From: a virus
IMG/VR virus record: IMGVR_UViG_3300025120_000318
Location: 1 to 30,566 of that record
Strand: one strand, 5' to 3'
Length of the DNA stretch: 30,566 bases
The notes beneath the pieces are model-generated. The model made no database searches. It was given only the letters and a program-made list of their open reading frames with translations, and had not been told where the DNA came from. This document shows positions 13,262-20,326 of the stretch, piece after piece. The position numbers and the translations under genes were made by a program. How positions within the stretch are numbered: the stretch's first letter is position 1; the number at the start of each line of letters is the position of its first letter.

Positions 13262-13369
13262 TCACACCTCACAATCGTGACCGTAATAAAATTCGGCGGC
13301 TTGTTCCTCGTCGAGCAGGTCGAAATCGCGACCGCACTCGACACACTTGGCTTTCGTTTGCAGTTTCAT
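13262..13369 (-). CDS. Zinc-knuckle microprotein (35 aa)
   Basis: The product begins MKLQTKAKCVECGRDFDLLD and continues EEQAAEFYYGHDCEV. CVECG and H-x-C make one zinc knuckle around an acidic helix. Proteins of this shape are frequent in phages. The ATG at 13369 follows GAGAGGG and is the first gene after promoter copy 6; the longer open frame runs through the promoter and is rejected. Confidence 0.7.
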   Translation of the reverse strand: MKLQTKAKCVECGRDFDLLDEEQAAEFYYGHDCEV

Positions 13370-13392
13370 TTGTTCCCTCTCTTTCACCCCCG

Positions 13393-13401
13393 ACCTTACC
13401 A
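13393..13401 (-). promoter_or_regulatory. Recurrent promoter element, copy 6 (perfect palindrome arms)
   Basis: The minus strand reads AAACCCCCGTA, TGGTAAGGT, then CGGGGGTGAAAGAGAGGG. The arms ACCCCCG and CGGGGGT are exact inverted repeats separated by 11 nt, and the extended -10 lies between. The upstream stop TAA (13413-13411) abuts the left arm. Confidence 0.7.
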
Positions 13402-13410
13402 TACGGGGGT

Positions 13411-14229
13411 TTAGGAATGAGCGACCCTTCGAGCGTCCATCTCCTTCTGACGAACACGGCGACGCTCCCCGTCGTACCAATCCGGCGACACCTCCCACGA
13501 CTCGTGCAAGCCGCACGCCTCGTGCTGCAACGTGAACTGCACCCTCCGGCGAACGGGAGGCCCGCCGAAATAGACATACGCCTCGACCTTCGCCTCACCG
13601 TCGCAGCCCCTCTCAGGGCACGGGATGATCGCGTGCTCCATGTTCGACTGGAACACCTCGTCCGGCAGGTTCTTGACGACGCCGCGCAGGAACGCTCGCT
13701 GCTCTTTCTCACCGCTCTTGGTCTTGACCATCTTGTCGATCAACTCGCGTGCCTTCTCCGGTGCCTCGCCGCGAACTCGAACGGAAACGCCTCGCGCCTT
13801 CCCCTTCTTGTAGACCTTCACGCCGATCGCCTTGTAGGCGTGCCGGAGCGCACGCTCAGCCTCAGCACCGAGCACGACTCGGACGACTGCTGCGTAGGCG
13901 CTGGCGAATCCGGGGTCGTGATCATCGCCGTACCCGAACTCGACGTGCCGGTGATTTATGTGGTGGGCCATTTCGTGCAGGAGAACGGCCTCGCTCCGGT
14001 TGCCTCCGAGTTTGATCAGCCCCTCGCCGTACACCGCGTATGAGCCTCGGCCTCGACCTTCCTCGACGTTCACGTCCCACAACCCGTTGTAGTTCGGGAA
14101 CGCTTTCTGGAATCGCTTCCCCTTGATGATGCGGGCGTGACGGGCCTTGAGTTTCTTGAAATCGCGGCTGGTCTCTTTCGCGTATGCCTGAACGACATCG
14201 TCGACTCGATAGATGTTGACGCGGGTCAT
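13411..14229 (-). CDS. Zinc metallopeptidase-like protein, HExxH (TIGR04338-like)
   Basis: The 272-residue protein has LLHEMAHHINHR (HExxH at about residues 84-88) followed by DDHDPGFASAYAAVV, which resembles the third-ligand region of the actinobacterial putative metallohydrolases called TIGR04338. A lysine-rich middle (KKGKARGVSVRVRG) and a zinc ribbon (CPERGCDGE, then HEAC) lie in the C-terminal half. No signal peptide is seen, so it acts inside the cell. Substrate is unknown; it could be a protease or, as in SprT-like proteins, bind DNA-protein adducts. It begins at an ATG overlapping the upstream stop (ATGA). Confidence 0.78.
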   Translation of the reverse strand: MTRVNIYRVDDVVQAYAKETSRDFKKLKARHARIIKGKRFQKAFPNYNGLWDVNVEEGRGRGSYAVYGEGLIKLGGNRSEAVLLHEMAHHINHRHVEFGYGDDHDPGFASAYAAVVRVVLGAEAERALRHAYKAIGVKVYKKGKARGVSVRVRGEAPEKARELIDKMVKTKSGEKEQRAFLRGVVKNLPDEVFQSNMEHAIIPCPERGCDGEAKVEAYVYFGGPPVRRRVQFTLQHEACGLHESWEVSPDWYDGERRRVRQKEMDARRVAHS

Positions 14230-14495
14230 GCCGCCGCTCCCCTCAGTCGAGTCTTCGCGTGAACGGTTTTCACGCGCTCAGGATCGAAGGACTTGAAGCG
14301 CCCATCGGAGGTGCGGGCGTCAATCCACATCGACGTCGGAGTGGTCACCTGTCGGGTGAAGCGGAATCGTCCGCGTTGTCCGGCGACCTTGAACTCGGTG
14401 CCCGGTCGCAGATACCGACCGTGGATTTTGATCTCGTCCTCGACGGTCCAGCCGTCGGGCGTGGTGGGTAATTGTTGCTTGCGTCGTTTCGTCAT
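14226..14495 (-). CDS. Conserved actinophage protein (89 aa)
   Basis: The product begins MTKRRKQQLPTTPDGWTVED and continues EIKIHGRYLRPGTEFKVAGQ, RGRFRFTRQV, then a WIDA strand and FKSFDPERVKTVH. This small SH3-like beta-rich layout is recurrent in actinophages (the group sometimes labelled DUF7246). Function is unknown. The ATG at 14495 has GAGGGGAG upstream and replaces a longer frame starting inside the promoter. Confidence 0.78.
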   Translation of the reverse strand: MTKRRKQQLPTTPDGWTVEDEIKIHGRYLRPGTEFKVAGQRGRFRFTRQVTTPTSMWIDARTSDGRFKSFDPERVKTVHAKTRLRGAAA

Positions 14496-14518
14496 GGTGC
14501 TCCCCTCTTGACATGTCC

Positions 14519-14527
14519 ATTTTAGCA
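14519..14527 (-). promoter_or_regulatory. Recurrent promoter element, copy 7 (leftward arm of divergent pair)
   Basis: The minus strand reads CAGGGGGGTA, then the extended -10 TGCTAAAAT, then GGACATGTCAAGAGGGGAG and the ATG at 14495. The base order before the -10 has G instead of C runs. It is back to back with copy 8, only about 34 bp apart, so one protein could control both directions. Confidence 0.62.
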
Positions 14528-14560
14528 TACCCCCCTGTATGAGGGGCTAAGGGGGGGTTG

Positions 14561-14569
14561 TGCTAAACT
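14561..14569 (+). promoter_or_regulatory. Recurrent promoter element, copy 8 (rightward arm of divergent pair)
   Basis: The plus strand reads AGGGGGGGTTG, then TGCTAAACT, then CGTGCGCGAGGGAAAGG and the ATG at 14595. The hexamer TAAACT is identical to copies 2, 5 and 9. CCCCTGTATGAGGGG between the two divergent promoters (near 14533-14547) is itself an inverted repeat. Confidence 0.62.
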
Positions 14570-14594
14570 CGTGCGCGAGGGAAAGGAAACGACC

Positions 14595-14906
14595 ATGAGC
14601 AAGATTCAAGAGGGCACGATCCTCGTTGACAAGTGGGGCTACGACCAGACGAACGTGGACTTCTACAAAGTCATGTCCGTCAAGAATGGTTGGGTCCAGA
14701 TCACGGCGATCCAGAGAGACATCACGGAGTATGCGCCTGATGCGATGGGCGAGTACGTCATTCCGTTCGACACGAGCGGCCCGGACTCCAAGAAGATGCG
14801 TCGCAAGGTGCAGCAGCACGGCGAATCCGAATACGTCAACACGTCTTCGTACTCCGCTGCCTCCATTTGGGAAGGCGATCCCGTTCTGCAAACCCACACT
14901 CACTAA
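14595..14906 (+). CDS. Conserved phage protein with WGYDQTNVDFY motif (103 aa)
   Basis: The product begins MSKIQEGTILVDKWGYDQTN and continues VDFYKVMSVKNGWVQITAIQ. The string WGYDQTNVDFYxV is a strong signature of a small phage family of unknown function, predicted as a compact beta-barrel. The ATG at 14595 is preferred over a GTG eight codons upstream because GGAAAGGAAA lies before it. It leads the only plus-strand transcription unit in the window, divergent from the 14495 gene. Confidence 0.8.
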   Translation: MSKIQEGTILVDKWGYDQTNVDFYKVMSVKNGWVQITAIQRDITEYAPDAMGEYVIPFDTSGPDSKKMRRKVQQHGESEYVNTSSYSAASIWEGDPVLQTHTH

Positions 14907-14972
14907 ACGGATACGCCGCCGCCCACCAGATCGACATCGCCAACGTCCGAATCAAGCATTAGGGAGAGCACA

Positions 14973-15152
14973 ATGAAACTCGTAATCGAGATCGACCTAG
15001 ACAACGCCGCGTTCGAGGAGCCGAACGGTCACGTCGAGGTCGAGCGCATCCTGAAGAAATACGTCACGCGCACCGGCACCTACGGTGTTTACGGCGACGT
15101 GTTACTCGACATCAACGGAAACACCGTCGGAACAGCCAAGGTGAAAGAATGA
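14973..15152 (+). CDS. Conserved small phage protein (59 aa)
   Basis: The product begins MKLVIEIDLDNAAFEEPNGH and continues with VEVERILKKYVTR, then GVYGDVLLDINGNTVGTAKV. This beta-alpha-beta layout (MKxxIEIDLDNAAF, a helix, LxDxNGNxVG) is common in actinophages; function unknown. GGGAGAG lies 5-11 bases before the ATG, and the stop overlaps the next start as ATGA. The 66 bp before it hold no gene. Confidence 0.8.
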   Translation: MKLVIEIDLDNAAFEEPNGHVEVERILKKYVTRTGTYGVYGDVLLDINGNTVGTAKVKE

Positions 15153-15580
15153 GCGAGCGGCACGAGGCGTACTACAACCTCCACAAGGGCTGCCTCTCGC
15201 TGCGTCAGGTCAACGGCGGTCGCGTCCAGCACGTCGACACCGCCGAGTTCGAGGACGTGACGTTCGCCGTGCAGCCCGCAGGTCGAGCCAAGGTTCTGAA
15301 CGAGCGGAAGAAGAATGTTCATGCGTTCGTTCGCGGGACCTTGACTCGCGCCACCGCGTACAGCGGTGACTCAATCCTCGGTAGTTGCATTGACAAGGCA
15401 TACGAACCGTTCTACCGGGTGTTCGAGCCTGACGATCGCATCGTCAAGGTCACCTACAACCCGTACAAGTTCGAGTCGTTCGTGATCGCGGAAACTGAGC
15501 AGCCGATCTTCGAGTCACCGAGGGTGCTCATCGAAGGCCGGACGATATTCGCTGCACAGACCACAACCCCCGTAGGGTAA
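15149..15580 (+). CDS. Conserved phage protein (143 aa)
   Basis: The product begins MSERHEAYYNLHKGCLSLRQ, continues VNGGRVQHVDTAEFEDVTFA, VQPAGRAKVLNERKKNVHAF, and ends near YNPYKFESFVIAETEQPI. The YYNLH, VxHVDxxxxxDVTFxVQPxGRxxVL and KNVHAF segments recur as a phage protein family of unknown role, beta-rich in appearance. It overlaps the 59-aa gene as ATGA. Its TAA stop coincides with the TAAACT of the promoter for the deacetylase-like gene. Confidence 0.78.
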   Translation: MSERHEAYYNLHKGCLSLRQVNGGRVQHVDTAEFEDVTFAVQPAGRAKVLNERKKNVHAFVRGTLTRATAYSGDSILGSCIDKAYEPFYRVFEPDDRIVKVTYNPYKFESFVIAETEQPIFESPRVLIEGRTIFAAQTTTPVG

Positions 15581-15583
15581 ACT
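15578..15583 (+). promoter_or_regulatory. Recurrent promoter element, copy 9 (before the deacetylase gene)
   Basis: The plus strand reads ACAACCCCCGTAGGG then TAAACT, GATGGTCAAGGGAGAGG and the ATG at 15608. Here TGG is replaced by GGG, so the extended -10 is imperfect. The stop of the upstream gene is the first three bases of the hexamer. It would let the deacetylase-like gene be expressed apart from the genes before it. Confidence 0.58.
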
Positions 15584-15607
15584 GATGGTCAAGGGAGAGG
15601 AGACCAC

Positions 15608-16504
15608 ATGAAAGATTTAGTCATATGCCACGACCCGTCCTATGAAGGGTGGGTGTTCGATCCGCAGCACCCGACGCAGGGTCGCAGGTTCACGAACGGA
15701 TACCAACAAGTAATCACTCACGCCGAGGAAGCAGGACTGCGCCACGACACGATCGGGCCGTTCCACGTCACGGACTCGGAACTGCAACTCGCTCACACTC
15801 CCGAATACATCGACCAAGTGCTCAATCAGCACAGGTCGAACGAGTGGAGGGGCGAACGCTCCGACCTCAGCACGTTGGCGAGCCTGTTCGCTGGAGGCAC
15901 GCTCTCGGCGTTATGGGCGCTACAGAACGGGGAGACCCTGACCGCTGTTCACCTGCCCGGAGCGAAGCATCACGCTATGGCGAACACGTCGAGCGGGTTC
16001 TGCGTTTTCAACGACTTCGCGATCGCGGCTCGACTACTCGCGGACGCTGGTCATCGTGTCGCGATTCTCGACGTCGACGCGCACCACGGCGACGGCGTGG
16101 AGGCTCTGTGCTTCGACGAGCCGGACATCCTGACGTACTCGATCCATCAGTATGGAATCTTCCCCGGCACGGGATTGGAGAGCCACGACGAGCGGAACGC
16201 TCTCAACTGGCCTCTGCCTGCCCGAGCCGGAGACCGTGACCTACGCGACGGTGTCGCTGACTTCCTGCTCACGTTGCGGGCTTTCAAGCCTCACTACATT
16301 TTCATCACGGGTGGCGCTGACGGTCACAGGCAAGACCCGCTCGCCGAGTTGGAATACACGCTCGACGGGATGGAGTCCGCGATGCGGATGGTCCGGTCGA
16401 CCTACGACTCGACACCGATCCTGTTCGGTGGCGCTGGCGGGTATCAGCCCGACGGTGCTACTCCGCTCGCGTGGGCACGGATGGTGACAGCCCTAGCCTC
16501 CTAG
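15608..16504 (+). CDS. Histone-deacetylase/AcuC-family zinc hydrolase
   Basis: The 298-residue protein has every hallmark of the arginase/deacetylase fold: LPGAKHHAM (H121, H122, active-site pair), GFCVFNDFAIAA (about 130-141), ILDVDAHHGDG (zinc ligands D157, H159), GIFPGTG (183-189), TGGADGHRQDPL (third ligand D238) and FGGAGGY (Y279, catalytic tyrosine). The nearest families are AcuC and acetylpolyamine amidohydrolases; removal of an acetyl group from lysine or a polyamine is expected. A near-consensus GGGAGAGGAG precedes the ATG. It is the last gene of the plus-strand cassette and meets the 16501-16716 gene tail to tail with 4 bp overlap. The family is certain; the substrate is not. Confidence 0.93.
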   Translation: MKDLVICHDPSYEGWVFDPQHPTQGRRFTNGYQQVITHAEEAGLRHDTIGPFHVTDSELQLAHTPEYIDQVLNQHRSNEWRGERSDLSTLASLFAGGTLSALWALQNGETLTAVHLPGAKHHAMANTSSGFCVFNDFAIAARLLADAGHRVAILDVDAHHGDGVEALCFDEPDILTYSIHQYGIFPGTGLESHDERNALNWPLPARAGDRDLRDGVADFLLTLRAFKPHYIFITGGADGHRQDPLAELEYTLDGMESAMRMVRSTYDSTPILFGGAGGYQPDGATPLAWARMVTALAS

Positions 16505-16716
16505 GACTGCCGGAACTCCGTGCCTCGCGTTGTGGTCGAGGATTGACGCGCTGCGTTCACGGCGACGCCGAGACTGTCGGTGACTTTGTTCGCTGTCCCG
16601 ATGCGCCCGACGACTGTGTCCTGATCGGTGACGGTCGTGAGCATCGTGTGACGGTATCGAGTGTCTGACGTGGTGCGAACTTTGATGAACGTGAACGGTC
16701 TGAGAATTTTAGCCAT
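16501..16716 (-). CDS. Small hypothetical protein downstream of terminase (71 aa)
   Basis: The product begins MAKILRPFTFIKVRTTSDTR and continues with YRHTMLTTVTDQDTVVGRIG. It is threonine- and serine-rich with beta propensity and no cysteine. The ATG at 16716 has AGGA upstream and comes 9 bp after the large terminase stop. It converges with the deacetylase gene. No family is recognised; being between TerL and the plus-strand cassette it may be a packaging accessory or virion protein. Confidence 0.62.
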   Translation of the reverse strand: MAKILRPFTFIKVRTTSDTRYRHTMLTTVTDQDTVVGRIGTANKVTDSLGVAVNAARQSSTTTRGTEFRQS

Positions 16717-16725
16717 GGTCCTAGT

Positions 16726-18348
16726 CTAAAGCACGAGACTGCCGCTGAACCCCTGATTCGAGAACTCGTTTGTTTGACCGAAACTGATCGGCTCAACATC
16801 CATGACCCTGCTCTTACCCTCGTACAAGGCGAGCAGCAGAGCCTCCGCTTGGTCAGGGCTTGCGACCCCTCGACGTTTCATCTCCGCTTTCGCCTCGATC
16901 TGCACGCGACCGGCGCTGTCGCTCCTGAACGTCGGCCCCGCCAACTGCGAGAGCACTTTCCGTTCGACCCGCAGAGCGACGTCCTGCTGCCCGTCCTTGT
17001 CTGGTTGCAGCAGCGTGCGCCCGTTCCACCACAACTCCGCTCGAATGTTCCTGAACTTCTGACCGTCCTTAGCCCGCTCAGCGACGTTCACGGGGACGAT
17101 CACGGACTCGTGCTTACCTTCCTGACCCCACTTTTGCAGCAGGCTGACGACACCCCACCCGACTCCGATCGTGTCGATCTTCACGCGCACCCGATCAGTA
17201 ATGTCCCGCTCTCGGTGCAGGTCCTCGGCTTCCCTGATGTGCCGTAGGCACACCTCGGCGACGTCGACGGCGTTCTCGTTGACCTTCCCGCTCGACTTGT
17301 GGGTGATCGTGCCGGTGAAGCCGTCGGCTTTCGCTATCACGAACTCGTCGCCTCCGTCCGCAGCGATGTCGATGCCGAGGCGAACCTGCGATCCGCTGAC
17401 CGGCTCCTGATTGTCGACGGATGCCTCGCACCACCCGAATGGGATGACTTTGTTCGCTGAAGATCGAGGGAATCGAGCGTGGACGCGAGCCTCAACGAAC
17501 GCGGAGTCCTCCCCGAACTCGGTGATCACCTCGTCCACCCACCTCTGGTCTACGAGGTGTTTCGTGATGTGGTGCTGCGGCACTTGCGGCGGGCACGTCT
17601 TACAGAGACCGACCTCCTCCCCGGTGAAGTTCGGTGTGTCGTAGGCGCTGATCGTGATCGTGTTGTAGAGGGGCGACTCGTAGCAACGCTCGAACCACGA
17701 GTCCTCCTGATCCGTTGGAGGGTTCCCTAGCAGCAGCAGTCGAGTGTTCCCTCCGGTCATCAGGGCCTCTAACGCTTGACCGACTGTCTCCCCGATGCCT
17801 CCCGCCTCGTCGACAACGATCAGCAGGTTCGGCGCGTGGATGCCCTGCGTCGCTGCCTCGTCGTAAGGCGAGGGGCTGAAACCGTAGGACACGATGTCGC
17901 CATTGACCTTCCACGACTGAGTGAGCACCTCTCCGGGCAGGTTCGCTAGGAAGTGTGCTCTACGGATGTGAGGCCAAATAATGTTCCTGACCTGCCTGTG
18001 AGTCGGCGCGATCGTGATCGCTAGGGCTGTGCCCGGAGCGTGTGAGGCGATCCACCATGCGACGATGCGAGCGGAGAGGTGGGATTTACCGGGCGCGTGG
18101 CAGGCCGCAACTGCTGTCCGGGTGTTCGCTACGACGCTGTCCGATATTTCCTTCTGCTTGCTCCACAGGCTCTCTCCGAGGCCCTCCTGAATGAAGCCGA
18201 CAGGGTCGGTCTCGAACCTCGCCCACGGATTGTTCTCCTCAGCCTCAAGGAGCATCGAGAGGGCGTTCCGTTCCTCGGTCGACAGGCTTGAATAGATCGC
18301 GAAGCGTTCCTGACTGCTCGCTTCGAGGACTCGGTCAACGAGCCTCAT
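16726..18348 (-). CDS. terL: Large terminase subunit (packaging ATPase-nuclease)
   Basis: The 540-residue protein has an N-terminal ATPase: Walker A ACHAPGKSH (82-90), Walker B LLIVVDEA (175-182) and a LLLLGNP coupling motif (204-210). The C-terminal RNase H-like nuclease shows GIDIAADGGDE (D327), then VKIDTIGVGWG and SPDQAEALLLA with the later acidic residues. It cuts concatemers and pumps DNA through the portal. It overlaps the small subunit as ATGA. The portal gene is not adjacent but about 12.5 kb downstream. Confidence 0.95.
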   Translation of the reverse strand: MRLVDRVLEASSQERFAIYSSLSTEERNALSMLLEAEENNPWARFETDPVGFIQEGLGESLWSKQKEISDSVVANTRTAVAACHAPGKSHLSARIVAWWIASHAPGTALAITIAPTHRQVRNIIWPHIRRAHFLANLPGEVLTQSWKVNGDIVSYGFSPSPYDEAATQGIHAPNLLIVVDEAGGIGETVGQALEALMTGGNTRLLLLGNPPTDQEDSWFERCYESPLYNTITISAYDTPNFTGEEVGLCKTCPPQVPQHHITKHLVDQRWVDEVITEFGEDSAFVEARVHARFPRSSANKVIPFGWCEASVDNQEPVSGSQVRLGIDIAADGGDEFVIAKADGFTGTITHKSSGKVNENAVDVAEVCLRHIREAEDLHRERDITDRVRVKIDTIGVGWGVVSLLQKWGQEGKHESVIVPVNVAERAKDGQKFRNIRAELWWNGRTLLQPDKDGQQDVALRVERKVLSQLAGPTFRSDSAGRVQIEAKAEMKRRGVASPDQAEALLLALYEGKSRVMDVEPISFGQTNEFSNQGFSGSLVL

Positions 18349-18830
18349 TTCTCGATCTCGCGTGTTTCAAGGATACGCATGACCTTCCGCTCTAGTTCCT
18401 CAGTCGAGACGTTGATCTCGATCGGTTTGCCGTCCGGCCCCGAGAGTTCCGTCCGGTCGAACCTCCCCCACTTACGGGGTTGCTTCCGTTCCAGTATCCA
18501 CGCGCTCGCTTGCCATGTCCCGTTCTTGGCGGCGTTGTCGATGTTCATCACATGACTGATGATGCCTTCGGCGTCAGCCATTTCTACTGTCTCCAAAAAC
18601 TCCAAGAATGGTCTCTCGTCTTCCTCGATTTCGAGTCCCGCGCCTTCCCGTTCTCGCTGCGTGTTTCCTCGGTTGAGCCAGTTGTAGAAGGTGCTCGGGG
18701 CTATGCCGACTGACTTGCAGGAGTCGTCGATGTACGCGCCGCTGCGGAGCATGGCGGCTATGGCTTCCTGCCTCTGCTCTGTGAGGAGGCTTGGGCGGCC
18801 TGTTTTCTTCTTAGCCGGGGTCGTTGCCAT
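18345..18830 (-). CDS. terS: Small terminase subunit
   Basis: The 161-residue protein begins MATTPAKKKTGRPSLLTEQR, then a homeodomain-like helix-turn-helix, AAMLRSGAYIDDSCKSVGIA followed by PSTFYNWLNRG. A helical acidic centre and a C-terminal tail (ELSGPDGKPIEI, then ERKVMRILETREIEK) match phage small terminases, which recognise the packaging site and hand DNA to the large subunit. Its gene overlaps the large subunit. The basic, GRP-rich start is also frequent in such DNA-binding proteins. Confidence 0.85.
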   Translation of the reverse strand: MATTPAKKKTGRPSLLTEQRQEAIAAMLRSGAYIDDSCKSVGIAPSTFYNWLNRGNTQREREGAGLEIEEDERPFLEFLETVEMADAEGIISHVMNIDNAAKNGTWQASAWILERKQPRKWGRFDRTELSGPDGKPIEINVSTEELERKVMRILETREIEK

Positions 18831-18851
18831 GAGGGTTTATGTTACTCGGGT

Positions 18852-19205
18852 TCAGGTGTATTGACCTACGGGTTCGGCTGCGAATTGGTTTTTGTGGGCG
18901 CTGGCGAGGCTCCTGCCGACCTCGATTTGTGTGCCGAGGGTTCGGATGCGTTCTTTGATTGCTCTTACCTTCGCGTGGGAGAGTTCGGTGTGGAGGTTTT
19001 CTTCTCGGGTCTCGTAGTTGGCGATTTGTCTTCGGAGTTCCATGCTGCCTATGGCGTCTAGGAACGCTCGGGCGTAGGCGACTTCGTAGAGTTGTTTCGC
19101 TCTGACGGCTTCCTCGTCTGCTTCGGCTATCTCGTCGGTTGCTTTGTCGAGGAGTCGGGACAACTCGGCTAGGCGTTCGAGGGCTTGCTGGTGGCTTGGG
19201 ATCAT
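18852..19205 (-). CDS. Conserved coiled-coil phage protein (117 aa)
   Basis: The product begins MIPSHQQALERLAELSRLLD, continues with KATDEIAEADEEAVRAKQLY, then EVAYARAFLDAIGSMELRRQ, and ends FAAEPVGQYT. Almost all is predicted helix with heptad character. The segments RAKxxYExAYARAFL and KERIRTLGTQIEVGRSLAS recur in many phages just before terminase genes; they may assist nuclease or recombinase proteins. It starts 3 bp after the PD-(D/E)XK gene. Function is not established. Confidence 0.8.
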   Translation of the reverse strand: MIPSHQQALERLAELSRLLDKATDEIAEADEEAVRAKQLYEVAYARAFLDAIGSMELRRQIANYETREENLHTELSHAKVRAIKERIRTLGTQIEVGRSLASAHKNQFAAEPVGQYT

Positions 19206-19208
19206 TTT

Positions 19209-19667
19209 TTACATCTTCCATCGGGAGAGGTCTTTGTTCCAGTCGAGGTAGCAGACCGGCTCCTCATCGGTTGCTAGGCCCCGGTAGTTGCGTCGGCGGG
19301 GTGGGTCTTCGAGTGGGAGGTTGAGGAGGTTTTTGGGTCTGGCTGCGTACACGTCGCCTTCCCCGTTGTTGAACGCCCACACGACCCAAACGTCGCTTTT
19401 GGTTGAGTCCGCGAGGGTGGCGAGTTCTACGATTTTCTTGTGCTTGAGCATGAGGCCGCCGTAACTCATTACTTGCTCGGCGGTTTCTTTCCTGATCTTC
19501 AACTCCATGAAGTAACGGACCTCGGTTTTGTTCGTGATGACGTAATCGCACACGGAGTATTGGGGCATCCTGTAGTAGGTGATGTCGGTCGGCATGATCG
19601 ACAGGAACCGCTGCATGAACCTGTCTTCGTGGTAGCGGTCCCACTCTGTTTCCAGCGTGACGTTCAT
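19209..19667 (-). CDS. PD-(D/E)XK nuclease-like protein (152 aa)
   Basis: From the ATG at 19667 the product reads MNVTLETEWDRYHEDRFMQR, with the motif CDYVITNKTEVRYFMELKIR: an aspartate, then E-x-K about 13 residues later, the core of PD-(D/E)XK nucleases. The helix AEQVMSYGGLMLKHK and strand SDVWVVWAF follow as in that fold. It may act in recombination or DNA-end processing. The start overlaps the preceding zinc ribbon as ATGA. Confidence 0.68.
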   Translation of the reverse strand: MNVTLETEWDRYHEDRFMQRFLSIMPTDITYYRMPQYSVCDYVITNKTEVRYFMELKIRKETAEQVMSYGGLMLKHKKIVELATLADSTKSDVWVVWAFNNGEGDVYAARPKNLLNLPLEDPPRRRNYRGLATDEEPVCYLDWNKDLSRWKM

Positions 19668-19921
19668 TCTTCCATTTTCCATCCTCGACAGTCGCATACG
19701 ACAGTTCGCTCCCACTCGACGTCGATGACGATTCTTTGCACGCAGATGGAGATCGCTCTGTCGCCGTGTTGTCGTTTCGCGTGCCCGCAGTTGCCGCATT
19801 TCTCGTCTTTCTCATCCATCCTGACGTCGAATAGGCACGGGTCGCAGAGAGTGTCCTCCCCGTGACGGATGTGTGCGCCTAAATGTCCGCATCGGCGGCA
19901 TCGAATGATTGCGTTTTCCAC
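19664..19921 (-). CDS. Zinc-ribbon protein (85 aa)
   Basis: From the GTG at 19921 the product reads VENAIIRCRRCGHLGAHIRH onward, with GEDTLCDPCLF, then EKCGNCGHAKRQHGD and a final VVCDCRGW. This gives two complete ribbons (CRRCG/CDPC and CGNCG/CDC). The gene overlaps the resolvase by 43 bp, more than usual, and the start is chosen to keep the first ribbon. Function is unknown. Confidence 0.65.
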   Translation of the reverse strand: MENAIIRCRRCGHLGAHIRHGEDTLCDPCLFDVRMDEKDEKCGNCGHAKRQHGDRAISICVQRIVIDVEWERTVVCDCRGWKMEE

Positions 19922-20322
19922 AACTTGATGCTCACCCCCTCGCTTCCGGGGCGGGCGTAGTGCTTCTCGCAGTAGAGCCGAGTGACTTGCGAATCGTCTA
20001 GCCAGACCGTTCTGGCGTCGGTTATGGCGTCGAGTACGGCTCGGGCTAACTTGTCGAGGTCCGGTCGTACTGCCGGTTGCGCGTGTTTCGGTTTCTTGGG
20101 TCTGCGGAGATAGAACTCGATCTTCACGTTGACCGGGCCTTCGCTCAACTCCCACTTCTGCTTCGCCGCCTCTCCACGGATCACCCACGTCACGGCTTGC
20201 CTCCAATTTTTCAGAGGAACGCCTGCCATTTCGACCATCGAGACTCTGCCGGTCTTCGTCACGAACCCGCGCTTTGATCCTTGGGGTTTCGCGGTCCCTT
20301 TGACGAAGGCTTGCAGGATCAT
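19879..20322 (-). CDS. RusA-like Holliday junction resolvase
   Basis: The 147-residue protein shows FVKGTAKPQGSKR at the start, then RPDLDKLARAVLDAITDARTV (D88, D90, D98) and WLDDSQVTRL (D109, D110). These acidic residues are the RusA catalytic and metal-binding set. RusA cuts Holliday junctions in dimer form, needed to resolve recombination intermediates before packaging. K91 replaces the usual asparagine in PDxDN. It starts 4 bp after the HTH gene. Confidence 0.9.
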   Translation of the reverse strand: MILQAFVKGTAKPQGSKRGFVTKTGRVSMVEMAGVPLKNWRQAVTWVIRGEAAKQKWELSEGPVNVKIEFYLRRPKKPKHAQPAVRPDLDKLARAVLDAITDARTVWLDDSQVTRLYCEKHYARPGSEGVSIKLWKTQSFDAADADI

Positions 20323-20326
20323 GGCC

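Noticed and set aside
12919-14043. 374-codon open frame on the plus strand
   Set aside because: It runs antisense across several well-supported minus-strand genes (HExxH protein, 35-aa knuckle, 131-aa protein) and across a promoter element. The translation is proline/arginine/leucine-rich without any motif, as expected for a GC-driven shadow frame.
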